Of a stretch of DNA of 64,000 nucleotides, positions 9,668 through 19,534 are shown piece by piece (the first letter of the stretch is position 1; each line of letters begins with the position of its first letter). This DNA is from an uncultured Bacteroidales bacterium (lineage in GTDB: Bacteria; Bacteroidota; Bacteroidia; Bacteroidales; F082), in NCBI GenBank assembly GCA_900315175.1, contig OMYA01000002.1, positions 62,001 to 126,000 on the forward strand, in the 5' to 3' direction. Under the pieces are notes generated by a model. That model was not told the DNA's origin. It saw nothing but the letters and a program-made list of their open reading frames with translations, and searched no databases. A program made the position numbers and the translations under genes.

Positions 9668-9694
9668 TAGAGACGCCATATCATGACGCCTCTA
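9668..9694. repeat. TAGAGACGCC...CTCTA palindrome, copy 1
   Basis: A 27-base imperfect palindrome of the same family as 37857-37885 and 44446-44474. It begins 30 bases after the rplQ stop and, read on the minus strand, is followed by a T run (complement of the A run at 9661-9667), so it probably ends the ribosomal transcript. Confidence 0.75.
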
Positions 9695-9700
9695 AACTAT

Positions 9701-9724
9701 AAGCTACTAAGCTATTAAGCTATA
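9701..9724. repeat. Octamer tandem repeat AAGCTAYT (3 units)
   Basis: Three 8-base units abut the rplQ stop codon. Similar AGCTTA octamers occur at 53585-53624. Confidence 0.6.
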
Positions 9725-10219
9725 TTATTCAGCCTTTGCTTCTTCTGCTGGAGCTTCTGCTACTGGAGCCTCTTCGGCTTTTGCAGCTTCTGCTTTTTTC
9801 TTGCCGCCACGACGTGTTGTCTTGGTTGCTTTAGCAGCTTTCTTACCGTTGGTGTAGACATCGTTGTAGTCAACGAGTTCCATCATGCACATATCTGCGT
9901 TGTCGCCAGCACGGAGACCGAGCTTAATGATACGTGTGTAACCACCAGGGCGGTTAGCGACTTTCTGGCTCACTTCGCGGAACAACTCTGTGACTGCGTA
10001 TTTGTTCTGCAACTGTGCGAAAACGATACGGCGTGAGTTTGTAGAGTCGTCTTTGGAACGAGTGATCATTGGTTCGACATAGAGGCGCAAAGCCTTAGCC
10101 TTAGCTGTTGTGGTAATGATGCGTTTTTCAAGGATCAATGATGATGCCATGTTAGCGAGCATCGAGTTACGGTGAGCAGCTTTTCTTCCTAAATGATTGA
10201 TTTTCTTATTGTGTCTCAT
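9725..10219 (-). CDS. rplQ: 50S ribosomal protein L17
   Basis: 164 residues: a conserved L17 core ('[20 protein letters not shown]', 'RPGGYTRI') plus an Ala/Glu/Lys-rich tail from about residue 125, a common extension in this phylum. It binds 23S rRNA near the exit tunnel rim. It is the last gene of the alpha part of the cluster, 5 bases after rpoA. The palindrome at 9668-9694 follows it. Confidence 0.97.
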   Translation of the reverse strand: MRHNKKINHLGRKAAHRNSMLANMASSLILEKRIITTTAKAKALRLYVEPMITRSKDDSTNSRRIVFAQLQNKYAVTELFREVSQKVANRPGGYTRIIKLGLRAGDNADMCMMELVDYNDVYTNGKKAAKATKTTRRGGKKKAEAAKAEEAPVAEAPAEEAKAE

Positions 10220-10224
10220 CTCTA

Positions 10225-11217
10225 TTATTCCTTATCTAATTTATATTTACTGATATTCATTCCAAATTCGAGTCCCTTGCTTCTGACCAATTCTTCAAGC
10301 TCTGTAAGTGACTTCTTACCGAAGTTACGGAACTTGAGCAAGTCGGCTTTGTTAAGGGCGACGAGTTCACCGATTGTCTCGACTTCGGCTGCTTTGAGGC
10401 AGTTCAGAGCGCGAACTGAAAGATCCATGTCGACGAGTTTGGTCTTGAGGAGCTGACGAATGTGCAGTGAGCCTTCGTCAAAGTCTTCAGACACTGTCTT
10501 CTGTTCATCCATCAGGGTGATGCGTTCGTCTGAGAACAGCATGAGGTGATAGATGAGGATCTTAGCAGCTTCCGTCATTGCGTCTTTCGGATTGATTGAG
10601 CCATCTGTTTCGATGTCAAGGATGAGCTTCTCGTAGTCGGTTTTTTGTTCGACACGGTAGTTATCAACCTTAAAGCTGACGTTTCTGATAGGTGTATGGA
10701 TTGAATCGATGGCGATGGTGTTGACTGGAGCGTTGAGAACCTTGTTCTCGTCGGCGTTGACATAACCTCTACCTTTGTTGATAGTCATGTCGATAGTCAA
10801 CTTCACCGATGGGTCCATGTGGCAGATAACGAGTTCCGGATTCAGTACTTGGAACACTGAGAGGAACTTGTTGATGTCGCCGGCGACGAATTCTTCCTGT
10901 CCGCCGATGACCACGGTGACCTTCTCGAATGTCTCACCCGGAATTTGTTGTTTGAAACGAACCTGTTTGAATTTGAGCACGATATCGGTGAGGTCTTCAA
11001 TGACGCCAGGGATTGGAGCCATTTCGTGTTCCACGCCTTCAATGCGGATTGAAGTGATGGCGAAGCCTTCGAGCGATGAGAGGAGAACTCTTCTCAAAGC
11101 ATTACCGATTGTCATGCCGTAGCCAGGTTCGAGTGGGCGAAATTCGAAGACACCATGTTTGTCTGTCGATTCTACCATGACGACCTTATCAGGTCTTTGA
11201 AATGCTAATATTGCCAT
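10225..11217 (-). CDS. rpoA: DNA-directed RNA polymerase subunit alpha
   Basis: 330 residues. The N-terminal dimerisation domain ('[19 protein letters not shown]') and the C-terminal domain ('[20 protein letters not shown]', '[12 protein letters not shown]') are both complete. It assembles core RNA polymerase and contacts activators and UP elements through its C-terminal domain. It sits between rpsD and rplQ, the standard alpha-operon position. Confidence 0.98.
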   Translation of the reverse strand: MAILAFQRPDKVVMVESTDKHGVFEFRPLEPGYGMTIGNALRRVLLSSLEGFAITSIRIEGVEHEMAPIPGVIEDLTDIVLKFKQVRFKQQIPGETFEKVTVVIGGQEEFVAGDINKFLSVFQVLNPELVICHMDPSVKLTIDMTINKGRGYVNADENKVLNAPVNTIAIDSIHTPIRNVSFKVDNYRVEQKTDYEKLILDIETDGSINPKDAMTEAAKILIYHLMLFSDERITLMDEQKTVSEDFDEGSLHIRQLLKTKLVDMDLSVRALNCLKAAEVETIGELVALNKADLLKFRNFGKKSLTELEELVRSKGLEFGMNISKYKLDKE

Positions 11218-11236
11218 AATATCAGTTTATATTCGA

Positions 11237-11842
11237 TTATTTAGAATACAACTCAACGATAAGCTGTTCATTGATGGTTTCAGGAATATCCTCGCGGTTA
11301 GGATAGCTCATGAACTTTCCTGTGAGGGTATTTGAATCCCATTCTAACCATGGGAAGCTGTTTGAATGGCCTGCCACTGAATTTGTAATAACTTCCAAGC
11401 TCTTTGATTTCTCGCGCACTGCTACGATGTCGCCTGGTTTCAGCATTGCTGAAGGGATGTTCATCACCTTGCCGTTCACTGTGATGTGGCGGTGGCTGAC
11501 GAGCTGGCGGGCAGCGTCACGTGTAGGAGCGATACCGAGACGGTAGACTGTGTTGTCAACACGTGATTCGATGAGCTGGAGAAGAATTTCACCTGTGATA
11601 CCTTTTTTCTTCGATGCCTTCTCAAATGTGTTGCGGAATTGGCGCTCGAGGATACCGTAGGTGTATTTTGCCTTCTGTTTTTCCTGCAACTGGATGCCGT
11701 ATTCAGAAACTTTTTTGCGTTTCTTGGCTGCTCCGTGTTGTCCTGGAGGGAAATTTCTCTTTTCGTAATACTTGTCTGAGCCGTAGATTGGTTCACCAAA
11801 CTTACGGGCGATCTTTGTCTTAGGACCTGTATATCTTGCCAT
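11237..11842 (-). CDS. rpsD: 30S ribosomal protein S4
   Basis: 201 residues starting '[19 protein letters not shown]'; no N-terminal Cys cluster, so this is the zinc-free form. The S4 RNA-binding domain is at about 93-155 ('[20 protein letters not shown]'). It is a primary 16S rRNA binder that nucleates 30S assembly, and in many bacteria represses its own operon. It lies 27 bases after rpsK. Confidence 0.98.
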   Translation of the reverse strand: MARYTGPKTKIARKFGEPIYGSDKYYEKRNFPPGQHGAAKKRKKVSEYGIQLQEKQKAKYTYGILERQFRNTFEKASKKKGITGEILLQLIESRVDNTVYRLGIAPTRDAARQLVSHRHITVNGKVMNIPSAMLKPGDIVAVREKSKSLEVITNSVAGHSNSFPWLEWDSNTLTGKFMSYPNREDIPETINEQLIVELYSK

Positions 11843-11869
11843 AACTTTTACTTTTTAAATGTTAAACAA

Positions 11870-12259
11870 TTACACTCTTCTGCGTTTTGGCGGACGGCAA
11901 CCATTGTGCGGTATTGGAGTAACGTCGATGATTTCTGTCACTTCTACGCCTGATGAGTGGATAGCGCGGATAGCTGATTCACGGCCTGCGCCTGGTCCCT
12001 TAACGAATACTTTCACTTTACGTAATCCCAAGTCATATGCTGTCTTTGAGCATTCTTCTGCTGCCATCTGAGCTGCATAAGGGGTGTTCTTCTTTGAACC
12101 TTTGAAGCCCATCTTTCCGGCTGATGCCCAAGAAATGACTTGTCCTTCATTGTTTGCTAATGAAATGATGATGTTATTGAAAGAAGCTTTGATAAAAGCC
12201 TTACCGGTAGCTTCAATCTTCACAACACGTTTCTTAACAGATTTTGTGTTTTTTGCCAT
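11870..12259 (-). CDS. rpsK: 30S ribosomal protein S11
   Basis: 129 residues with the S11 core ('[20 protein letters not shown]', '[14 protein letters not shown]') and the conserved end '[17 protein letters not shown]'. It forms part of the 30S platform next to the mRNA exit. A 101-base gap containing a heptamer repeat separates it from rpsM, the widest gap in the alpha section. Confidence 0.98.
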   Translation of the reverse strand: MAKNTKSVKKRVVKIEATGKAFIKASFNNIIISLANNEGQVISWASAGKMGFKGSKKNTPYAAQMAAEECSKTAYDLGLRKVKVFVKGPGAGRESAIRAIHSSGVEVTEIIDVTPIPHNGCRPPKRRRV

Positions 12260-12330
12260 TTTTTGACTTTATTTTTTAATGGTATTAAATATGATCCAAC
12301 CCGAATCGGCCTATTGGCTATTTGCCCTTA

Positions 12331-12360
12331 GCTAATGGCTAATGGCTAACAGCTAATGGC
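12331..12360. repeat. Heptamer tandem repeat GCTAATG (4 units) between rpsM and rpsK
   Basis: Units GCTAATG, GCTAATG, GCTAACA, GCTAATG plus two bases end exactly at the rpsM stop codon. The tract is transcribed within the ribosomal message. Confidence 0.75.
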
Positions 12361-12738
12361 TTACTTCGTGGCTTTCTTCTTGTTAGCAACGGTCTTCTTA
12401 CGACCTTTACGTGTACGAGCGTTGTTCTTTGTGCTCTGACCACGGAGTGGTAATCCGAGACGGTGACGGATTCCTCTGTAGCAACCGATATCCATCAAAC
12501 GTTTGATGTTGATCTGGATCTCGCTGCGGAGTTCACCTTCTGTCTTGTAATTGTCGGCGATGATGTTACGGATTGCGTTCTGTTCATCATCGGTCCAGTC
12601 CTGGACTTTCTTTTCAGCTGGGACGTTAGCCTGTGCAAGGATAGCTTTAGCAGCTGAACGGCCGATACCGTAAATGTAGGTTAAAGATATTTGACCTTGT
12701 TTGTTGTTCGGGATATCTACACCAGCAATTCTAGCCAT
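12361..12738 (-). CDS. rpsM: 30S ribosomal protein S13
   Basis: 125 residues: '[20 protein letters not shown]', a helix-two-turn-helix region ('[15 protein letters not shown]') and the basic C-terminus '[19 protein letters not shown]' that reaches the P-site tRNA. Located in the 30S head. It directly follows rpmJ in the alpha section. Confidence 0.98.
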   Translation of the reverse strand: MARIAGVDIPNNKQGQISLTYIYGIGRSAAKAILAQANVPAEKKVQDWTDDEQNAIRNIIADNYKTEGELRSEIQINIKRLMDIGCYRGIRHRLGLPLRGQSTKNNARTRKGRKKTVANKKKATK

Positions 12739-12761
12739 AGTTTATCTGTTTTTTTATTTAA

Positions 12762-12878
12762 TTAGCCCTGACGTTGTTTTTCCTTAGGGTTCTTTTTGTT
12801 AATTACATACAATTTACCTTTGCGACGCACTATTTTGCAATCGTCTGATCTCTTCTTGATAGATGCTCTTACTTTCAT
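12762..12878 (-). CDS. rpmJ: 50S ribosomal protein L36 (zinc-free form)
   Basis: 38 residues, [20 protein letters not shown] then [18 protein letters not shown], read directly from the minus strand. Typical L36 binds zinc through Cys11, Cys14, Cys27 and His32. Here only Cys14 remains (Ser11, Asn27, Lys32), so it is the zinc-independent type usual for this phylum. It lies between infA and rpsM. Confidence 0.95.
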   Translation of the reverse strand: MKVRASIKKRSDDCKIVRRKGKLYVINKKNPKEKQRQG

Positions 12879-12925
12879 TTTATATACTTTTTTTTATTTT
12901 TTTCGAAGCATTTATTTTTAGCGCG

Positions 12926-12933
12926 CAAAATTA
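12926..12933 (-). promoter_or_regulatory. Candidate internal promoter before rpmJ
   Basis: Minus strand TAATTTTG in the 94-base infA-rpmJ gap, with TTTG 22 bases upstream (12956-12959). The rpsL-side promoter at 28054-28061 has the same -7 sequence and the same 22-base spacing. It could separately drive rpmJ-rpsM-rpsK-rpsD-rpoA-rplQ. Confidence 0.45.
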
Positions 12934-12972
12934 CAATTTTTTGCGTTACCTTTTACAAATTGGTGCAAATTT

Positions 12973-13191
12973 TTATTTGTACCTGAAAGTTATACGACCT
13001 TTTGTCAAATCGTAAGGCGACATCTCAAGTCTCACCTTGTCCCCAGGGAGAATTTTTATGTAATGCATACGCATCTTTCCGGAGATGTGTGCGATGATTT
13101 GCAGTCCGTTCTCCAATTCAACCCGGAACATAGCATTACCGAGTGATTCTGTTACTGTACCGTCTTGTTCTATCGACAATTGTTTTGCCAT
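12973..13191 (-). CDS. infA: Translation initiation factor IF-1
   Basis: 72 residues, a single S1-like OB fold ('[19 protein letters not shown]', '[20 protein letters not shown]', '[11 protein letters not shown]'). It binds the 30S A site during initiation. It sits between map and rpmJ as in most Bacteroidota. Confidence 0.98.
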   Translation of the reverse strand: MAKQLSIEQDGTVTESLGNAMFRVELENGLQIIAHISGKMRMHYIKILPGDKVRLEMSPYDLTKGRITFRYK

Positions 13192-13203
13192 ATTGCTTTC
13201 TTT

Positions 13204-13980
13204 TTATTGGTTGTTTTCTACTGCTTCAGCCCATTCAAAACTTGATAATATTTCGGCTTTGCCATGGCGTACTGCGATATCGTGTTCGAAGTGAGCGGCT
13301 GGTTTTCTGTCACGTGTGGTGATAGTCCAACCGTCACGTTCCTGCACGATTTCTTTTTTTCCGAGAGTTATCATCGGTTCGATGGCGAGCACCATGCCTT
13401 CGTTCAACTTGACGCCTGTGCCACGTTTTCCGTAGTTAGGCACCTGTGGGTCTTCATGCATTTTGCGTCCTACTCCATGTCCGACAAGCTCACGGACGAC
13501 GCCGTAACCGAACTGTTCGACGTGGCTTTGTACCGCATAACCGATATCGCCGATGCGATTGCCTGCCACTGCAGCCTCGATACCTTTGTAGAGTGATTCC
13601 TTCGTACGTTTGAGAAGGAGTTTCACCTCTTCCGACACCTCGCCGCAGCAGAATGTGTAGGCTGAGTCACCGACGTAACCGTTCAGCACTGTGCCGCAGT
13701 CGATTGAGACTATGTCTCCGTCACGGAGCTCGTAGTTGCCCGGAATGCCGTGAACCACTTGTTCGTTGACAGAGATGCATAGACTTCCGGGAAATCCGTC
13801 GTAGCCTTTGAAGGCTGGAGTCGCTCCGTGATCTCTGATAAACTCTTCTGCGAGTTTGTCGAGGTCGATGGTACGGACTCCCGGACGTATATGCTTACCC
13901 ACCTCGCCGAGGGTTTTACCCACGAGCAAAGCAGCTTGTCTCAGCAATTCAATTTCGTTATCTGTTCTGAAATGAATCAT
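13204..13980 (-). CDS. map: Methionine aminopeptidase, type I
   Basis: 258 residues. The five metal ligands are visible in context: 'SIDCGTVLNGYVGDSAYTF' (two Asp), 'VGHGVGRKMHEDP' (His), 'LAIEPMITLG' (Glu) and 'HFEHDIAV' (Glu). It removes initiator Met from nascent proteins. Its position after secY is standard. There is no N-terminal zinc-finger extension. Confidence 0.97.
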   Translation of the reverse strand: MIHFRTDNEIELLRQAALLVGKTLGEVGKHIRPGVRTIDLDKLAEEFIRDHGATPAFKGYDGFPGSLCISVNEQVVHGIPGNYELRDGDIVSIDCGTVLNGYVGDSAYTFCCGEVSEEVKLLLKRTKESLYKGIEAAVAGNRIGDIGYAVQSHVEQFGYGVVRELVGHGVGRKMHEDPQVPNYGKRGTGVKLNEGMVLAIEPMITLGKKEIVQERDGWTITTRDRKPAAHFEHDIAVRHGKAEILSSFEWAEAVENNQ

Positions 13981-13992
13981 TTTATTTCGAAA

Positions 13993-15399
13993 TTACATCC
14001 TACCTACGCGGCCTTTGATACGACCTGACTTTGTGAGACCGTCATAATGACGCATAAGAAGATGACTTTCAATCTGTTGCAATGTATCCAGCACCACACC
14101 GACGAGAATCAGCAATGATGTTCCGCCATAGAACTGGCTGAACTGCTGGTTGACGCCCATGATAGAGACGAGAGCAGGCATGATAGCCACGACGCCGAGG
14201 AACAACGATCCTGGGAAAGTTATTCTTGACATGATGGTATCGATATAGTCTTTCGTCTGTTTTCCAGGTTTCACGCCAGGGATGAATCCGCCGTTCTTCT
14301 TGATATCTTCTGCCATCTGTGCCGGGTTGATGGTCACAGCTGTATAGAAGTATGTGAAGAGGACGATGAGGATAAAGAACACGAAGTTGTACCAGAAGCC
14401 ATTCATGTTAACCATAGCTCTCATGAATCCGCTCATGCTTTCTGGATCAGAATATCTGAAGAAAGTGATAGGGATGAACATGATAGCCTGGGCGAAGATG
14501 ATTGGCATAACACCTGCGGCGTTCACTTTCAACGGGATGTACTGGCGCACTCCGCCGTACTGCTTGTTACCGACAACGCGTTTAGCATACTGTACCGGGA
14601 TTTTGCGGGTACCTTGTACGAGAAGGATTGTCATGATAACAACGAGTACGAGGAACACGATTTCAAGCAAGAAGAAGATCGGGCCGCCTGTACCCTGTGT
14701 GAAACGTGATGCGATTTCAGCGAACAATGCGAATGGGAGACGTGCGATGATACCAATCATAATGATGAGTGATATACCATTGCCAATACCCTTATCGGTG
14801 ATACGTTCGCCGAGCCACATGATGAACAGTGTTCCTGCGATGAGGATTATCACTGAGGAAATCCAGAAGAACAATGTTGGGGCTGCTCCGTTGAATGGGT
14901 AGATTGCTGTCGCAGGCAGCTGAGCTCTGAGGTTAGCGATGTAACCTGGAGCCTGCACTGCCACGATAAGCACTGTAAGGTAACGAGTGATCTGGTTGAT
15001 CTTGCGATGGCCGCTCTCCCCTTCTTTCTGCAAACGCTGGAAGTAAGGGATGGCCATGCCGAGCAACTGTATGATGATACTTGCGGTGATGTAAGGCATG
15101 ATACCGAGTGCGAACACTGAGGCATTTGCGAAAGCACCGCCTGAGAACATATTCAACAAACCAAGGAGACCGGAACTGCTTTGGTTTTTCAACGCTGCCA
15201 GCTCATTAGGGTCGACACCTGGAAGAACCACGTATGATCCGAAGCGGTAGATCAGGATGATCAACAGCGTAAAGAGGATTCTCTTGCGAAGTTCCTCGAT
15301 TTTAAAGATATTCTGGATGTTCTCTCTGAGTCGTCTGTTACTCCAAAGAATAGCAGCGATGACGAGGCACACCAAAAACACTATTAATAACTCCTTCAT
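13993..15399 (-). CDS. secY: Preprotein translocase subunit SecY, with an extra N-terminal hydrophobic segment
   Basis: 468 residues. The normal SecY core begins at 'NIFKIEELRKRILFTLLIIL' (about residue 30) and includes 'GSYVVLPGVDP', the plug region 'LLGLLNMFSGGAF', 'LGIMPYITASI' and ten membrane helices. It forms the SecYEG channel. Ahead of the core is MKELLIVFLVCLVIAAILWS, a hydrophobic stretch typical SecY proteins lack. No internal ATG would remove it; a GTG at codon 7 would keep most of it. The start is 19 bases after rplO. Confidence 0.93.
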   Translation of the reverse strand: MKELLIVFLVCLVIAAILWSNRRLRENIQNIFKIEELRKRILFTLLIILIYRFGSYVVLPGVDPNELAALKNQSSSGLLGLLNMFSGGAFANASVFALGIMPYITASIIIQLLGMAIPYFQRLQKEGESGHRKINQITRYLTVLIVAVQAPGYIANLRAQLPATAIYPFNGAAPTLFFWISSVIILIAGTLFIMWLGERITDKGIGNGISLIIMIGIIARLPFALFAEIASRFTQGTGGPIFFLLEIVFLVLVVIMTILLVQGTRKIPVQYAKRVVGNKQYGGVRQYIPLKVNAAGVMPIIFAQAIMFIPITFFRYSDPESMSGFMRAMVNMNGFWYNFVFFILIVLFTYFYTAVTINPAQMAEDIKKNGGFIPGVKPGKQTKDYIDTIMSRITFPGSLFLGVVAIMPALVSIMGVNQQFSQFYGGTSLLILVGVVLDTLQQIESHLLMRHYDGLTKSGRIKGRVGRM

Positions 15400-15418
15400 A
15401 TCTCTTCAGTTTAGTTGA

Positions 15419-15862
15419 TTAAATTTTCTCAATAGTACCGCCAGCCTTTGTGATAGCCTCTTCAGCGCCTTTTGACCATGCGTTGGCTTTCACGTTGACT
15501 GCTTTTGTCAATTCACCGTTTCCGAGAATTTTAACAAGTTCATTTCTTCCGACGAAACCGTTGTCTTTCAACAGTTCTGGGGTGATTTCTGTAATGCCGC
15601 TGTTAGCGAAGTCTTCGAGAACCTCAATATTGACGGCGCGGTATTCCACGCGGTTGATGTTCTTGAATCCGTACTTAGGCACGAGACGTGCGAGAGGCAT
15701 CTGGCCGCCTTCGAAACCGATCTTATGAGTGTTTCCTGAGCGTGAGCCAGCTCCTTTGTGACCGCGTGTGGATGTTCCACCGTAGCCTGAGCCCTGTCCG
15801 CGACCGATTCTCTTGCGATCCTTTACAGAACCTTCTGCCGGTTTAAGATTACTAAGATCCAT
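15419..15862 (-). CDS. rplO: 50S ribosomal protein L15
   Basis: 147 residues: the Gly/Arg-rich N-terminus 'RIGRGQGSGYGGTSTRGHKG' and C-terminal 'VNVKANAWSKGAEEAITKAG'. It binds 23S rRNA late in 50S assembly. Located between rpmD and secY. Confidence 0.97.
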   Translation of the reverse strand: MDLSNLKPAEGSVKDRKRIGRGQGSGYGGTSTRGHKGAGSRSGNTHKIGFEGGQMPLARLVPKYGFKNINRVEYRAVNIEVLEDFANSGITEITPELLKDNGFVGRNELVKILGNGELTKAVNVKANAWSKGAEEAITKAGGTIEKI

Positions 15863-15890
15863 AACTATTTTTAATTTCTTAGTTTAACAA

Positions 15891-16073
15891 TTAGATTTCT
15901 TCAATTTTAAGAAGGTGTTTCACTTTCTCGACCATGCCAGCCACTGAAGGGTTTTCCATGTCCACTTCAACTGACTGATGCATTTTTCTGAGGTTCAAGC
16001 TTTTCAGAGTGTCCTTCTGATCCTGTGGTCTGCCGATGCCACTTCTAATCTGAGTTATTCTTACTTTTTTCAT
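15891..16073 (-). CDS. rpmD: 50S ribosomal protein L30
   Basis: 60 residues from the ATG at 16073 (MKKVRITQIRSGIGRPQDQK...). An upstream in-frame ATG would add 13 residues that overlap the rpsE end and have no L30 character. It has the compact L30 fold with 'TLKSLNLRKMHQSVEV'. It sits between rpsE and rplO. Confidence 0.95.
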   Translation of the reverse strand: MKKVRITQIRSGIGRPQDQKDTLKSLNLRKMHQSVEVDMENPSVAGMVEKVKHLLKIEEI

Positions 16074-16092
16074 TTCGTTCAAATTTTTTAGA

Positions 16093-16611
16093 TTATCCGT
16101 TAAACACCACATCCATATCCACGCCTCTCATCTGGGCTACTGTGCGTGCGTCGCGCATCTGTGACAATGCTGCGAATGTAGCTTTCACCACTGAGTGAGG
16201 GTTTGATGAACCTTTTGATTTTGCGAGAACGTTCTTAACGCCTACGCTTTCGAGAACAGCACGCATTGCACCGCCTGCGATAACACCGGTACCAGGGGTT
16301 GCTGGTTGGATGTATACGTAAGCACCGCAATATTTTCCGTATTGTTCGTGTGGAAGAGTACCGTTGATGACCGGAACCTTAATGAGGTTCTTCTTTGCAT
16401 CTTCAGTGCCTTTCTGAACAGCGGCTTGAACTTCCTTGGCTTTACCGAGGCCGTAACCTACTACGCCGTTTTCATTGCCGACGACGACGAGGGCTGCGAA
16501 GGTAAAGGCGCGTCCACCCTTGGTGACCTTAGTCACACGGCCGACGTGAACCAAACGTTCTTTCAACTCGATTTCCGAAGTTTTCACTTTTTTTACGTTG
16601 ACTTCTGCCAT
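16093..16611 (-). CDS. rpsE: 30S ribosomal protein S5
   Basis: 172 residues with the S5 double-stranded-RNA-binding domain ('[20 protein letters not shown]') and the C-terminal domain ('[19 protein letters not shown]'). It contributes to decoding fidelity and mRNA entry. It follows rplR by 5 bases. Confidence 0.98.
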   Translation of the reverse strand: MAEVNVKKVKTSEIELKERLVHVGRVTKVTKGGRAFTFAALVVVGNENGVVGYGLGKAKEVQAAVQKGTEDAKKNLIKVPVINGTLPHEQYGKYCGAYVYIQPATPGTGVIAGGAMRAVLESVGVKNVLAKSKGSSNPHSVVKATFAALSQMRDARTVAQMRGVDMDVVFNG

Positions 16612-16616
16612 AGTTT

Positions 16617-16970
16617 TTAGAATTTTAATCCTCCATTACGAGCGCCGTCTGCTAAAGACTTAACTCTTCCGTGATACAAATAACCGTTACGATCGAACAC
16701 GACTGTCTCGATGCCAGCTGCCTTTGCTTTTTCAGCTACGAGGTTGCCGACTTTAGCTGCCTTCTCGATCTTTGTAATCTTCTCCTGTTCAATGCCGTTC
16801 TCTGTTGAGCTTGCAGCGACTAATGTCTTGCCAGCCTCATCGTCGATAAGCTGAACGTAAATCTGCTTGTTGCTTCTAAAGACAGACATTCTTGGGCGTG
16901 CTGCAGTGCCGAAAACGACCTTACGAACGCGTCTCTTGATGTTTAATCTTCTTTCAATCTTCTTATTCAT
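16617..16970 (-). CDS. rplR: 50S ribosomal protein L18
   Basis: 117 residues: basic N-terminus '[20 protein letters not shown]', core '[13 protein letters not shown]', and '[20 protein letters not shown]'. It binds 5S rRNA and joins it to the 50S subunit with L5. Confidence 0.98.
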   Translation of the reverse strand: MNKKIERRLNIKRRVRKVVFGTAARPRMSVFRSNKQIYVQLIDDEAGKTLVAASSTENGIEQEKITKIEKAAKVGNLVAEKAKAAGIETVVFDRNGYLYHGRVKSLADGARNGGLKF

Positions 16971-16996
16971 CTTTCTTGCGTTTTAAAAATTAAACA

Positions 16997-17557
16997 TTAT
17001 TTACCTGCTGCCTTACCTGCCTTACGACGGAGCACTTCACCTTCAAACTTGATACCCTTGCCCTTGTAAGGTTCAGGTTTACGGTATGAACGGATTTTTG
17101 CTGCGACTTGGCCGAGCAACTGTTTATCGTATGAACGCATCTTGAGGATAGGGTTCTTACCTCTTTCGTTAATGGTCTCGCATGTGATTTCTGCTGGCAT
17201 GACGAAAATCATGTTGTGTGAGAAACCAAGTGAGAGTTCGAGCTGTTTGCCGTTAGCTTTTGCTTCAGCTTTATAGCCGACGCCGACAAATTCCTGAACT
17301 GTTTCGAAACCTTCTGATACGCCTTTCACCATATTGAAGAACAATGCGCGGTAGAGACCGTGTTTGGCTGAAGCGTTAGGGATGTTAGCCGGTGCTACGT
17401 GGATGTGACCGTCTTCTACTTTAACGTCGACGTCGCCGTGGAAATCCTGGCTCAATGTGCCAAGTTTACCCTTGACTGTGATAACGTTATCTTTAATTGT
17501 AACCTCAGTACCTGCTGGGATTGCAATAGGTAATTTACCGATTCTTGATAATGCCAT
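16997..17557 (-). CDS. rplF: 50S ribosomal protein L6
   Basis: 186 residues, two tandem L6 domains. The start 'MALSRIGKLPIAIPAGTEV' and the signature 'PEPYKGKGIKFEGEVLRRKA' are both present. It lies near the factor-binding stalk base of the 50S. Confidence 0.98.
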   Translation of the reverse strand: MALSRIGKLPIAIPAGTEVTIKDNVITVKGKLGTLSQDFHGDVDVKVEDGHIHVAPANIPNASAKHGLYRALFFNMVKGVSEGFETVQEFVGVGYKAEAKANGKQLELSLGFSHNMIFVMPAEITCETINERGKNPILKMRSYDKQLLGQVAAKIRSYRKPEPYKGKGIKFEGEVLRRKAGKAAGK

Positions 17558-17574
17558 TTCTGTTTCCTCCTATA

Positions 17575-17973
17575 TTATGATACATAGCACAACACTTCGC
17601 CTCCGATATGGAGATTGCGGGCTTCCTTATCTGTCATAATGCCTCTTGAGGTCGAGATGATAGCGATGCCAAGACCGTTCATGACTCTCGGGAGGTTTTC
17701 TGAGTCAGCATACTGACGGAGACCTGGGCGTGAAACGCGCTCGATTGTCACGATAGCTGGCTGTTTGGTAACAGGGTGGTATTTAAGAGCGATCTTAATA
17801 GTACCTTGTGGGCCTTCTTCTTCGAACTTATAGTTAAGGATATAGCCTTTTTCGAAGAGGATCTTGGTGATAGCCTTCTTCACATTTGAAGCAGGGACTT
17901 CCACGATTCTATGTTTAGCGTTGACGGCATTGCGTACGCGTGTCAAAAAATCTGCTATAGGGTCTGTAATCAT
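17575..17973 (-). CDS. rpsH: 30S ribosomal protein S8
   Basis: 132 residues: 'MITDPIADFLTRVRNAVNAK' and the C-terminal RNA-binding signature 'GIAIISTSRGIMTDKEARNL'. It binds the central domain of 16S rRNA; in E. coli it also represses the spc operon. Confidence 0.98.
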   Translation of the reverse strand: MITDPIADFLTRVRNAVNAKHRIVEVPASNVKKAITKILFEKGYILNYKFEEEGPQGTIKIALKYHPVTKQPAIVTIERVSRPGLRQYADSENLPRVMNGLGIAIISTSRGIMTDKEARNLHIGGEVLCYVS

Positions 17974-17994
17974 AGTTTTAATCCTTTTAATTAA

Positions 17995-18264
17995 TTACCA
18001 ACTTGCTTTTTTAACACCTGGGATCAAGCCTTTGAGGGCCATTTCACGGAAGTTGATACGTGAGATGCCGAACTGACGCATATAACCTTTTGGACGTCCT
18101 GTAAGCTGACAACGATTGTGTACGCGGATTGGTGAAGCGTTTCTTGGGAGCTTCTGGAGACCTACGTAGTCGCCGGCTGCCTTGAGGGCTGCGCGTTTCT
18201 CAGCGTATTTCTCTACCATCGCCATTCTCTTGCGCTCGCGCGCTTTCATTGATTCTTTTGCCAT
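17995..18264 (-). CDS. rpsN: 30S ribosomal protein S14 (zinc-free form)
   Basis: 89 residues, the long cysteine-poor type with no CxxC pairs. The signature '[18 protein letters not shown]' appears as '[20 protein letters not shown]', ending '[11 protein letters not shown]'. It lies in the 30S head. Confidence 0.97.
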   Translation of the reverse strand: MAKESMKARERKRMAMVEKYAEKRAALKAAGDYVGLQKLPRNASPIRVHNRCQLTGRPKGYMRQFGISRINFREMALKGLIPGVKKASW

Positions 18265-18271
18265 ATCTTAC

Positions 18272-18829
18272 TTATTTTTTCTGGTTTTTAAATGGAAGAC
18301 CAAACTGTTTCAACAAGGCCATTGCTTCCTTGTCGGTGTTCGCTGATGTGACGAAAGTGATATCCATACCGTTGATCTTGTTGACTTTGTCCATGTCGAT
18401 CTCTGGGAAGATGATCTGTTCGGTGACACCGAAGCTGTAATTGCCGCGGCCATCGAAACCTTTGTCGTTAATACCTCTGAAGTCACGAACACGTGGAAGG
18501 GCGACAGCGACTAAGCGTTCGAGAAATTCGTACATCTTGTCACCGCGCAACGTCACGCGCACGCCGATCGGGTTACCACGACGAAGCTTGAAGTTAGAAA
18601 CGTCGTGTCTAGAAATTGTCGGAACGGCTTTCTGTCCGGTGATAGCTGTCATTTCCTCTACACCATAGTCAATCAGTTTCTTATCGGCAAGAGCTGCACC
18701 GATACCCTGATTGAGCGAAATTTTCAAAAGCCGTGGAACCTGCATCACGGATTTGTAGTTGAATTCCTTCATCAACGCAGGCACGATTTCGCTCTTATAC
18801 TGTTCTCTGAGTTTGGGTTGATAGTTCAT
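18272..18829 (-). CDS. rplE: 50S ribosomal protein L5
   Basis: 185 residues: '[20 protein letters not shown]', '[20 protein letters not shown]' and '[20 protein letters not shown]'. It binds 5S rRNA and contacts P-site tRNA. Its start overlaps the rplX stop by one base (TAATG), so translation is coupled. Confidence 0.98.
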   Translation of the reverse strand: MNYQPKLREQYKSEIVPALMKEFNYKSVMQVPRLLKISLNQGIGAALADKKLIDYGVEEMTAITGQKAVPTISRHDVSNFKLRRGNPIGVRVTLRGDKMYEFLERLVAVALPRVRDFRGINDKGFDGRGNYSFGVTEQIIFPEIDMDKVNKINGMDITFVTSANTDKEAMALLKQFGLPFKNQKK

Positions 18830-19146
18830 TATTTAATAACCTCCCCTGATTTTTTTGAATAACGGATTGATTTTCCTTGTTCATCTTTTTTACGACCGAT
18901 GCGGCCGGCTTTACCGTCCTTGTCACAAACCATGACGTTTGAGGCATGGATGGAAGCTTCTTTTTTTACGATACCACCTTTAGGGTTCTCGGTATTAGGT
19001 CTCGTATGTTTTGACACGAGGTTGACGCCGTCGACGATGACGCGGTTTTTCTCTGTATCGACGCTGAGCACTGTACCTTTCTTGCCCTTCTGGGTTCCAG
19101 CGATAACGACTACGTTGTCGCCTTTCTTTACGAACATTTTACTCAT
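18829..19146 (-). CDS. rplX: 50S ribosomal protein L24
   Basis: 105 residues with an N-terminal KOW motif ('[20 protein letters not shown]'). It initiates 50S assembly and lines the tunnel exit. The stop overlaps the rplE start by one base. Confidence 0.97.
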   Translation of the reverse strand: MSKMFVKKGDNVVVIAGTQKGKKGTVLSVDTEKNRVIVDGVNLVSKHTRPNTENPKGGIVKKEASIHASNVMVCDKDGKAGRIGRKKDEQGKSIRYSKKSGEVIK

Positions 19147-19165
19147 AGCTTTTTTCCTTTCTTAA

Positions 19166-19534
19166 TTAGAGTACCTCAGGTGCAAGAGATACGATTTTCA
19201 TATACTGTTTCTCACGCAACTCTCTGGCTACTGGTCCAAAGATACGAGTTCCTAACATTTCGCCTTGTCCATTGAGGAGGACGCATGCGTTATCGTCGAA
19301 GCGGATGTATGATCCGTCAGGACGGCGTGTTTCCTTCTTTGTGCGGACTACGACTGCCTTTACTACTGAACCCTTCTTCACGTTACCGCTTGGAAGAGCG
19401 TCTTTTACTGTAACCACGATGACGTCGCCGATACGGGCATAACGTTTCTTGGTTCCGCCTAATACTCTGATGCAGAGCACTTCCTTTGCACCGCTATTGT
19501 CGGCTACTGCAAGTCTTGATTCTTGTTGTAACAT
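19166..19534 (-). CDS. rplN: 50S ribosomal protein L14
   Basis: 122 residues, among the most conserved here: '[20 protein letters not shown]', '[15 protein letters not shown]', '[15 protein letters not shown]'. It forms an intersubunit bridge with 16S rRNA. One-base overlap with the rpsQ stop. Confidence 0.98.
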   Translation of the reverse strand: MLQQESRLAVADNSGAKEVLCIRVLGGTKKRYARIGDVIVVTVKDALPSGNVKKGSVVKAVVVRTKKETRRPDGSYIRFDDNACVLLNGQGEMLGTRIFGPVARELREKQYMKIVSLAPEVL

